A stretch of DNA of 11,418 nucleotides from Flavobacteriaceae bacterium (GTDB lineage Bacteria > Bacteroidota > Bacteroidia > Flavobacteriales > Flavobacteriaceae). The stretch covers positions 1 to 11,418 of the forward strand of contig CANHNG010000023.1 in the NCBI GenBank assembly GCA_947461915.1, read 5' to 3'. Shown here one piece after another: positions 6,591 through 11,418 of this stretch. The translations under genes and the position numbers were made by a program. Below the pieces are notes generated by a model. The model made no database searches, was not told the DNA's origin, and saw only the letters and a list, made by a program, of their open reading frames with translations. The number at the start of each line of letters is the position of its first letter. The stretch's first letter is position 1.

Positions 6591-6619
6591 ATTTTTGAAC
6601 ATCATCTGAGTTCAAAAAT
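6591..6619. repeat. Perfect 10-bp inverted repeat
   Basis: ATTTTTGAAC (6591-6600) and GTTCAAAAAT (6610-6619) are exact reverse complements around a 9-nt loop. It overlaps the last codons and stop of the unrecognised minus-strand ORF at 6602-6793, so it could be that ORF's 3' hairpin or an operator. No T-tract follows on the minus strand. Confidence 0.5.
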
Positions 6620-6793
6620 CCTTTCACCGAAAAATTTTTGCTTTACAAATATATCAATTTCTCCATTAGTAGGCAAACTATTAATGTTGCCTAATTTCAC
6701 CAAATCATTACCATCAAAAAAAAGGCTTCGATTGATGATAGCCAGAATAGCATCCACCCCTATTCCTTGGAAAATAGATAAGTAGCGGTGCAA
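6602..6793 (-). other. Unrecognised short ORF, possible gene remnant
   Basis: A 63-codon open frame (from MHRYLSIFQGIGVD to GERIFELR) in an otherwise gene-free stretch. The frame stays open upstream to about 6870 with no ATG there, adding some 25 codons that read TEIRGLAFSLKIILKQNYK. The composition looks protein-like (IIN, FFDGND, NGEIDIF) and it contains a run of eight T's that could cause slippage. I do not recognise a family, and there is no clear signal peptide or RBS. It may be a decayed gene, a small real gene or chance. Confidence 0.2.
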
Positions 6794-6998
6794 GGTTACC
6801 CTGAAAATAGCTTTGTAATTTTGCTTGAGAATTATTTTTAGGCTAAATGCTAATCCTCTGATTTCTGTTTAAAAATTAGGGAATAAGAAAATGGAAGGAA
6901 AAATTGTAGCGCATGTATTTCGACAATACTATTGAAATTTGATATAGATATTGCTATTGCCATTGGAATTATTATATTTATGCCACAAAAATCAATTT
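6620..6998. other. Gene-poor region ahead of the histidine kinase
   Basis: Apart from the doubtful minus-strand ORF, this stretch has no recognisable gene, tRNA or mobile-element end. It holds an A/T-rich tract with a repeated ATTGCTATTGCCATTGG-like run near 6950-6966, just upstream of the kinase, and a tiny 14-codon ATG frame at 6891-6935 that shows nothing familiar. Confidence 0.5.
6951..6980 (+). promoter_or_regulatory. Candidate promoter for the histidine kinase
   Basis: TTG (6951-6953), a 19-base spacer and TATATTTA (6973-6980) approximate the Flavobacterium pattern TTG-N17-23-TAnnTTTG with one mismatch in the last base. It lies 18 bases ahead of ATG 6999 and includes the alternative TTG start at 6951, which supports translation from 6999. 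Confidence 0.35.
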
Positions 6999-8153
6999 AT
7001 GCAGTTTTCTAAAAATAGAAATACAACCCGTTGGATTATCATTTTTGCTTCCTTTTTAATTATTTCACTGATTCTTTGGAATACCTATACCTTTTTTCAA
7101 ATTTTTAAAAATGAAGAGCGCGTTAAAATGCAGAATTGGGCATTAGCTCAAAAAAAAATTAATACTGCTGATCCAAATGCTGACATTGAACTTCCGTTTC
7201 AGATTATCCAAGAGGCATCTATCCCAATAATAGTAACTAACAAAGATTCTATAATAAATACCAATAATATCGATATTGATATATTAAAGGACAAGATCAA
7301 ATTAAATGCTTTTTTAAAAAAATTGAAAAATCAAAATGAGCCTATCATTATGAAAATTTCAGATAATAACATTCATAAATTATATTATGGCGATTCCTCT
7401 CTATTAAACAAACTTAAATATTATCCAATAGCCTTATTACTTATTATCGTCCTTTTTGCGGGCTTAGTTTATAATTTTTACAAGAGTACCAAGATGGCAA
7501 CCCAAAACAAACTTTGGGCAGGAATGGCAAAGGAAACGGCACACCAAATAGGAACGCCACTATCCTCTTTAATAGGTTGGATGGAAATACTGAAAGTCGA
7601 AAAAATCGATCAAACCACTATTGTTGAAATGGAGAGGGATATTGAACGGCTACAAACCATCACGGAGCGTTTCTCGAAAATAGGTTCGGAACCCAAATTA
7701 GAAAATAAGGATATCATCGAAGAAACCCAAAAATCCTATGAGTACTTGCAATCCCGATTTTCTAAGCAAGTGGAATTTTCCTTTACAGTCCCGAAATCAC
7801 CCATTATGGTTTTGATAAATCCTACTTTGCACAGTTGGACGATTGAGAACCTGGTTAAAAATGCTATCGATGCCATGAAGGGCAGAGGAAAATTGGCTTT
7901 ACAAGTTCTACACGATGGCGATTTTGTAAAAATAAATGTTTCAGATACAGGGAAAGGAATTCCAAAAAAACAGTTTAAAAGTGTGTTCGAACCTGGTTTC
8001 ACCACCAAAAAAAGGGGTTGGGGTTTGGGATTGTCATTAACAAAAAGAATTGTCGAAGAATACCACAAGGGAACCATAAAAGTACTGAATTCCGATATTG
8101 GAAAAGGAACCACGATGCAGGTAATTTTTAAAAAAAGTAAAGGGATTATTTAA
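6999..8153 (+). CDS. Membrane sensor histidine kinase
   Basis: Inner-membrane two-component sensor kinase, 384 aa from ATG 6999. TM1 is at about residues 12-27, a periplasmic sensor region of some 115 residues follows (no recognised fold), and TM2 is at about 143-160. Next come a dimerisation/phosphoacceptor region with H-box AKETAHQIGTPLSSL (phosphorylated His182) and a C-terminal ATPase domain: N-box ENLVKNAIDAM (282-292), G1 box DTGKGIP (315-321), F-box VFEPGFTTKKRG and G2 box GWGLGLSL (339-346). All ATP-binding and phosphotransfer elements look intact. The HQIGTPLSS form of the H-box is common in Bacteroidetes. No response regulator gene adjoins it, so it is an orphan in this window and its signal is unknown. 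The longer frame to TTG 6951 adds an unlikely N-terminus and overlaps a candidate promoter. Confidence 0.93.
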   Translation: MQFSKNRNTTRWIIIFASFLIISLILWNTYTFFQIFKNEERVKMQNWALAQKKINTADPNADIELPFQIIQEASIPIIVTNKDSIINTNNIDIDILKDKIKLNAFLKKLKNQNEPIIMKISDNNIHKLYYGDSSLLNKLKYYPIALLLIIVLFAGLVYNFYKSTKMATQNKLWAGMAKETAHQIGTPLSSLIGWMEILKVEKIDQTTIVEMERDIERLQTITERFSKIGSEPKLENKDIIEETQKSYEYLQSRFSKQVEFSFTVPKSPIMVLINPTLHSWTIENLVKNAIDAMKGRGKLALQVLHDGDFVKINVSDTGKGIPKKQFKSVFEPGFTTKKRGWGLGLSLTKRIVEEYHKGTIKVLNSDIGKGTTMQVIFKKSKGII

Positions 8154-8172
8154 AAATAAAAGCTGATTTGCT

Positions 8173-8562
8173 TTACATATTTGCCTTAATTTGTCTCGCT
8201 AAGGCCTCAAATTCCTCTTTATTCATGGAAACTTTATTTTTAAAACGCATTTCATCCATTTCATTTAAGGGAATCAAATGAACGTGAGCGTGAGGAACTT
8301 CAATTCCTATCACGGCCATCCCTATTCTATTACAAGGGATTGTTTTTTCAAGCGCAACCGCTACTTTTTTTGAAAACTGCATTAATCCAAGATACAAGTC
8401 ATCTTCGAGGTCAAAAATCTTGTCGATTTCCTGTTTTGGAACACACAAAGTGTGTCCCTTTGCGTTTGGATTTACATCCAAAAAAGCCAAGAAATCAGCA
8501 TCCTCGGCTATCTTATAACAAGGAATTTCTCCTTTTATGATTTTGATAAAAATACTTGACAT
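8173..8562 (-). CDS. HIT-family nucleotide hydrolase
   Basis: A cytoplasmic histidine-triad protein of 129 aa, normal for the Hint branch. The N-terminus (MSSIFIKIIKGEIPCYKI) and FLDVNPNAKGHTLCVPK at 27-43 are typical. The triad PHAHVHLIPL holds His91, His93 and His95, the middle one being the expected nucleophile. Family members cleave phosphoramidates such as AMP-lysine or AMP-NH2; the physiological substrate in bacteria is often unclear. The gene begins 54 bases after the greA stop on the same strand, so the two are probably cotranscribed, with a short 14-bp tandem repeat between them. It is convergent with the histidine kinase, 19 bases apart. No oddities. Confidence 0.93.
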   Translation of the reverse strand: MSSIFIKIIKGEIPCYKIAEDADFLAFLDVNPNAKGHTLCVPKQEIDKIFDLEDDLYLGLMQFSKKVAVALEKTIPCNRIGMAVIGIEVPHAHVHLIPLNEMDEMRFKNKVSMNKEEFEALARQIKANM

Positions 8563-8564
8563 AG

Positions 8565-8592
8565 GAAGTTAGAGGTTTGAAGTTAGTAGTTT
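8565..8592. repeat. Two tandem imperfect 14-bp units between greA and the HIT gene
   Basis: GAAGTTAGAGGTTT (8565-8578) is followed directly by GAAGTTAGTAGTTT (8579-8592), differing at two positions. Similar GAAGTTAG-type stuttering is often seen in Flavobacterium spacers. It is probably a small expanded repeat without coding role. Confidence 0.55.
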
Positions 8593-8616
8593 AAAAGTGT
8601 AATCTGCAATCTGAAA

Positions 8617-9093
8617 CTAATCTCTAGAAATTTCCAAGATTTCGAATTTCAATACACCATTTGGCACCGTTATTTCGGCTACTTCACCTATTTTTTTTCC
8701 TAGCAATCCTCTACCAATAGGCGACGTAACGGATATTTTTCCTGTTTTAAGATCGGCTTCACTTTCGGCAACCAAGGTATATTTCATTTCCATTCCATTG
8801 GCTTGATTCTTGATTTTCACGTTCGACAATACCAATACTTTGGAAACGTCTAAATGTGTTTCGTCTATTAAACGGGCACTAGAATGTACCGCTTCCAATT
8901 TAGCAATTCTCATTTCCAACATTCCTTGCGCTTCTTTGGCGGCATCGTACTCGGCATTCTCGGATAAATCTCCTTTATCTCTTGCCTCTGCTATATCTTG
9001 GGATGCTTTTGGACGCATCACACTTTTTAAATAATCTAATTCTTCTCTTAATTTTTTTAATCCTTCTGCTGTGTAATAAGATACTGCGCTCAT
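8617..9093 (-). CDS. greA: Transcription elongation factor GreA
   Basis: RNA polymerase secondary-channel factor that stimulates cleavage of backtracked transcripts; 158 aa, the same size as E. coli GreA. It starts MSAVSYYTAEGLKKLREEL. The N-terminal coiled coil (about 1-75) carries the tip loop RDKGDLSENAEYDAAKEAQ (from 38), with Asp42 and Glu45 the acidic residues that coordinate the catalytic metal. The C-terminal FKBP-like domain includes TSPIGRGLLGKKIGEVAEI. The frame is open to 9192, but the extra 33 residues are unlike the family and fall inside the leader, so ATG 9093 is chosen. The HIT gene follows on the same strand. Upstream is a good promoter match (9205-9233) with a leader of about 100 nt, divergent from a lipoprotein gene. 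Confidence 0.96.
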   Translation of the reverse strand: MSAVSYYTAEGLKKLREELDYLKSVMRPKASQDIAEARDKGDLSENAEYDAAKEAQGMLEMRIAKLEAVHSSARLIDETHLDVSKVLVLSNVKIKNQANGMEMKYTLVAESEADLKTGKISVTSPIGRGLLGKKIGEVAEITVPNGVLKFEILEISRD

Positions 9094-9204
9094 AACTTCA
9101 TCGTTTATATAAAATAGAAAAAATCCCATCTGGACGGGATTTCTTTCCACAAAGATATTGTTTTTAATTTTTAATTCACAATTTAATGCCAATCATATCT
9201 ATTC

Positions 9205-9233
9205 CAAAGTTAAATAAATTAAATTTGTTTCAA
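9205..9233 (-). promoter_or_regulatory. Probable greA promoter
   Basis: On the minus strand TTG (9231-9233), an 18-base spacer and TAACTTTG (9205-9212) match TTG-N17-23-TAnnTTTG exactly. This is the best promoter in the window. It predicts a start near 9198 and a leader of about 105 nt to ATG 9093. Confidence 0.6.
9220..9227 (+). promoter_or_regulatory. Candidate -7 element for the lipoprotein gene
   Basis: TAAATTTG matches TAnnTTTG, 30 bases before ATG 9258. It lies inside the spacer of the opposing greA promoter, so the two promoters overlap face to back. No -33 TTG is seen at the right distance. Confidence 0.35.
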
Positions 9234-9257
9234 CAATTCTTTTGCAATATTTTAGAA

Positions 9258-9710
9258 ATGAAAAAAATTATCCTGCTGTTGACTCTTTCGTCCTTTTTCT
9301 TTTCTTGTAGTGATAATGGATTTAATAATAAAAACCCGTATTTACCTAATTATACTTTTACCATAGACGTCAACATGGATTTACCTACTTATTCCAATCT
9401 TTTGACTCCTATCAATGCTATTTATTACCCCAATCAAGGAATAGGTCGAGGTTTATTTATTTTTAATACCGGCAGTGGCTACGTTGCCTTTGATGCCACT
9501 TGTCCAAATCAGACTTTAAGTTCCTGTTCTACGATGAATTTTAAAAAACTAGACCCTGTAGACCTATTAAAAATTGACAAAACAACTGTGGTTTGTTCTT
9601 GTGACGGTGCGGAATATAGTTTGTTTTCAGGTCAAAGTACTGGTAAACAATACCCTTTAAAACAATATCGGGTGGAAGTTAGGGGAAATGTTTTGCGGGT
9701 ATCTAACTAA
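9258..9710 (+). CDS. Small lipoprotein with degenerate Rieske-like domain
   Basis: An envelope lipoprotein of 150 aa. MKKIILLLTLSSFFFSC is a type II signal with lipidated Cys17, followed by SDNGFNN. The second half resembles a Rieske [2Fe-2S] fold: AFDATCPNQ (79-85), then VVCSCDGAEYSLFSGQSTG (from 111) and YPLKQYRVEV.GNVLRVS. This parallels the family pattern C-x-H ... C-P-C-H-G-x-x-F...G, ending in Y-x-V-x-V. The cysteines (82, 113, and 115) are kept, but both histidine ligands are replaced, His to Asn84 and His to Asp116, so a normal Rieske cluster is unlikely. An extra Cys90 lies between them. Function is unknown; the Cys pairs may form disulfides. ATG 9258 begins the signal peptide, and the upstream extension to 9186 has no such feature. 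Confidence 0.75.
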   Translation: MKKIILLLTLSSFFFSCSDNGFNNKNPYLPNYTFTIDVNMDLPTYSNLLTPINAIYYPNQGIGRGLFIFNTGSGYVAFDATCPNQTLSSCSTMNFKKLDPVDLLKIDKTTVVCSCDGAEYSLFSGQSTGKQYPLKQYRVEVRGNVLRVSN

Positions 9711-9736
9711 AAAAAGTATTAAATTATTGAAAATCA

Positions 9737-9752
9737 GTATTTTATTAAATAC
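9737..9752. terminator. Small AT-rich hairpin between convergent genes
   Basis: GTATTT-TATT-AAATAC forms a 6-bp stem with a 4-nt loop in the 55-base gap between the lipoprotein stop and the TonB-receptor stop. Its position suits a shared terminator, but the stem is weak and no clear T-tract follows. Confidence 0.3.
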
Positions 9753-9765
9753 AGTTACAATTAAT

Positions 9766-11418
9766 CTAAAACTTCAGCGTCATGCCTGCTAAGAAATTGA
9801 TTCCTGCTTGTGGAAAGTACCCTACACCTTCAATAGTTTTTACACTTCCAGGATTACTCCAATCATCATCATAAGTATAAAAATACCCATTTGATTCGTA
9901 TTCTAAATTGAATAGATTATTTACTAAGCCAGAAAATACAATGGATTTAATCCCTTTGTTGATCTTCCAATCATAAGTTATATTTAAATCATTAACAAAA
10001 TAAGCACTCAATTTTGAATTCTCGGAATCAATATTCCCCATATACTGCTCGCCCACATATTTAGAAAGCAACGATATTTGTAAATTTTTTATTGGCAGAA
10101 AAGCGAATCGATTTCCTACAACTATATTTGGAGAATAGGCAATAGCCGTATTTCCCAAATTTTGAAGGATTCCATCCCGTTGAAAATTGAAATCCTGATT
10201 CTTATTTTGACTTACCGTAAAATTAGGCTGTAAAACAAATTTACTCCCTAAATTAATTGTAGACTCTAGTTCTAATCCCAATCTATAACTATCTCCGCTA
10301 TTGGTAAAAATTGGGGATCCAACATCATTTAAAGCTCCTGTCATGACTAGTTGATTTTGGTATTTCATATAAAAGGCATTAGCCGAAACTTTTACGTTTG
10401 ATGTATTGTATTTCCATCCTAGCTCATAGTCAAATAAACGTTCTGGATTTATACTTCCATTTTCGTAATCATCCCGTCTTGGCTCTTTATTTGCAATACC
10501 AAAGTAACCATAAAAGGAATTTTTATTATTAAATTTATAATTCAATCCTGCTTTCGGATTAAAAAATCGAAAAGTGTCATTTACATCCAAAAATTTGACA
10601 CTGTTGGCTTGATAGAAAACCATTCTGTATTGTAAATCGGCAAAAAGATTGAGTTTATTTGTGATATCGTAAGATGCTTTTGTGTAAAAACTAACATCCT
10701 CCTTATTTCCAATATTATCATAATATCTATTGTTATTTGGTTTGTAATATGGAGTCCAAACTACTTCCGCAAAATGATTGCCCAAATAGCGATTGGCAGC
10801 GCCTCCTAACATTATATCTGTTTTAGTTGTTTTATAATTCAATGAGAAAGTAGCTCCATAAAAATCATTATCCAACCATCTTTTTCTTACTAAATCTGAA
10901 ATTGAATTACCGCCGAAATTAGGCAAATAATAATCTGCTAAAGTTTCATCTTCTTTATATTGCTCAAAATATCCTTTCCCTCTTGTATAATGCAAGGCTA
11001 AGTTAGAAGTCCATTGATTACTCCATTTTTCTGACCAATGCAATTGGAAATGATTTTGAACGTAATTGTCCGTTTCATTATCGTAGAATTTCATATTCCC
11101 ATCAGCGTCAAAATACATTCCAGCGGGGTTAAATGTTCTGTCGCTTTTTAATTTATCAGGGTCTTCTATCCCCCAATAAGCCTGATACGTTTTCTCTTTT
11201 CCTCCAAAAGCAATAGCTTTAATTAAGGTAGAGTTGGTTACATAATTTACATTAAAAAAATAGCCAAACAAATTTGAAGAAGCTCTATCTATATAGCCGT
11301 CGGACGCAATCTGAGATAACCTTACATTTATTTCTAAATTATCATGTAAACCAGTCCCAAAAGACAATGTATGTTTGCGAGTAGCAAAACTACCTAGCGT
11401 ATTGGCAATTTCAGCATA
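9766..11418 (-). CDS. TonB-dependent outer-membrane receptor, C-terminal part (5' end outside window)
   Basis: 550 residues of the beta-barrel of a TonB-dependent receptor are visible. The frame is open through the window edge (YAEIANTLGSFATRKHTLSFG leads into the first visible strands), so the plug domain, TonB box and signal peptide lie outside. Evidence is a long run of alternating aromatic/polar strands with extracellular loops, the SQIASDGYIDRASSNLFGYF segment common in these barrels, RTFNPAGMYFDADG, NKEPRRDDYENG, and a closing strand AGINFLAGMTLKF ending in Phe as outer-membrane barrels do. It would import a scarce ligand with TonB-ExbBD. A siderophore, heme or cobalamin-type ligand is more likely than a SusC glycan because no SusD gene adjoins the 3' end, but the ligand cannot be told. 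It is convergent with the lipoprotein gene. Confidence 0.9.
   Translation of the reverse strand, partial: YAEIANTLGSFATRKHTLSFGTGLHDNLEINVRLSQIASDGYIDRASSNLFGYFFNVNYVTNSTLIKAIAFGGKEKTYQAYWGIEDPDKLKSDRTFNPAGMYFDADGNMKFYDNETDNYVQNHFQLHWSEKWSNQWTSNLALHYTRGKGYFEQYKEDETLADYYLPNFGGNSISDLVRKRWLDNDFYGATFSLNYKTTKTDIMLGGAANRYLGNHFAEVVWTPYYKPNNNRYYDNIGNKEDVSFYTKASYDITNKLNLFADLQYRMVFYQANSVKFLDVNDTFRFFNPKAGLNYKFNNKNSFYGYFGIANKEPRRDDYENGSINPERLFDYELGWKYNTSNVKVSANAFYMKYQNQLVMTGALNDVGSPIFTNSGDSYRLGLELESTINLGSKFVLQPNFTVSQNKNQDFNFQRDGILQNLGNTAIAYSPNIVVGNRFAFLPIKNLQISLLSKYVGEQYMGNIDSENSKLSAYFVNDLNITYDWKINKGIKSIVFSGLVNNLFNLEYESNGYFYTYDDDWSNPGSVKTIEGVGYFPQAGINFLAGMTLKF

Noticed and set aside
7736..8113. 125-codon minus-strand frame inside the histidine kinase
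   Set aside because: It is antisense to the conserved ATPase domain; its length follows from the codon pattern of the real gene and the product resembles nothing known.
9094..9192. 33-residue N-terminal extension of GreA
   Set aside because: GreA of normal length begins at 9093; the extension falls in the predicted leader downstream of the promoter and has no family counterpart.
1..11418. Mobile element, phage defence island or CRISPR locus
   Set aside because: No transposase, integrase, tRNA-end repeat, regularly spaced repeats or defence-type domain was seen; the genes are mostly conserved housekeeping or envelope genes.

Overview
The window looks like a chromosomal segment of a Bacteroidetes bacterium, most likely Flavobacterium or a close relative. 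The DNA is visibly AT-rich. Several intergenic regions carry the TAnnTTTG -7 element typical of this phylum. Gene content also fits: a TonB-dependent receptor, a histidine kinase with an HQIGTPLSS H-box, a DUF3127 protein and a short-signal lipoprotein. No tRNA, rRNA, CRISPR array, transposase or phage gene was seen. This reads as ordinary housekeeping and accessory chromosome, not a mobile island.

Layout. (1) 1-2895, + strand: a tight three-gene sugar operon. It holds the 3' end of an MFS sugar transporter, a PfkB-type kinase (probable fructokinase) and a GH13 sucrose-phosphorylase-like enzyme. Together they suggest uptake of intact sucrose, phosphorolysis to glucose-1-phosphate plus fructose, and phosphorylation of the fructose. 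(2) 3059-4274: two convergent housekeeping genes, tag (3-methyladenine DNA glycosylase I, +) and aat (leucyl/phenylalanyl-tRNA-protein transferase, -). (3) 4362-6070, + strand: two adjacent exported PAP2-superfamily proteins, diverged from each other. The second keeps all three phosphatase motifs; the first has lost the arginines of motifs 1 and 3. (4) 6101-6478, - strand: a DUF3127 protein with an SSB-like acidic tail (-DDLPF), preceded by a leader holding a perfect 9-bp hairpin. (5) 6546-6998: a gene-poor stretch with one unrecognised 63-codon ORF and short repeats. (6) 6999-8153, + strand: a membrane sensor histidine kinase with no response regulator in the window. (7) 8173-9093, - strand: greA followed by a HIT-family gene, probably one transcript. 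(8) 9258-9710, + strand: a small lipoprotein with a Rieske-like C-terminal half whose two cluster histidines are replaced. (9) 9766-11418, - strand: the C-terminal part of a TonB-dependent outer-membrane receptor that runs off the window.

Several long-frame starts lie upstream of the likely true start. Revised starts were chosen from the protein N-termini and promoter positions: aat at 4274, first PAP2 at 4362, kinase at 6999, greA at 9093, lipoprotein at 9258. The points most worth a second look are the sucrose-phosphorylase-like enzyme with its roughly 65-residue insertion, the arginine-less PAP2 paralogue, the SSB-like tail on DUF3127, and the histidine-less Rieske-like lipoprotein. I did not find a clearly new multi-gene system.
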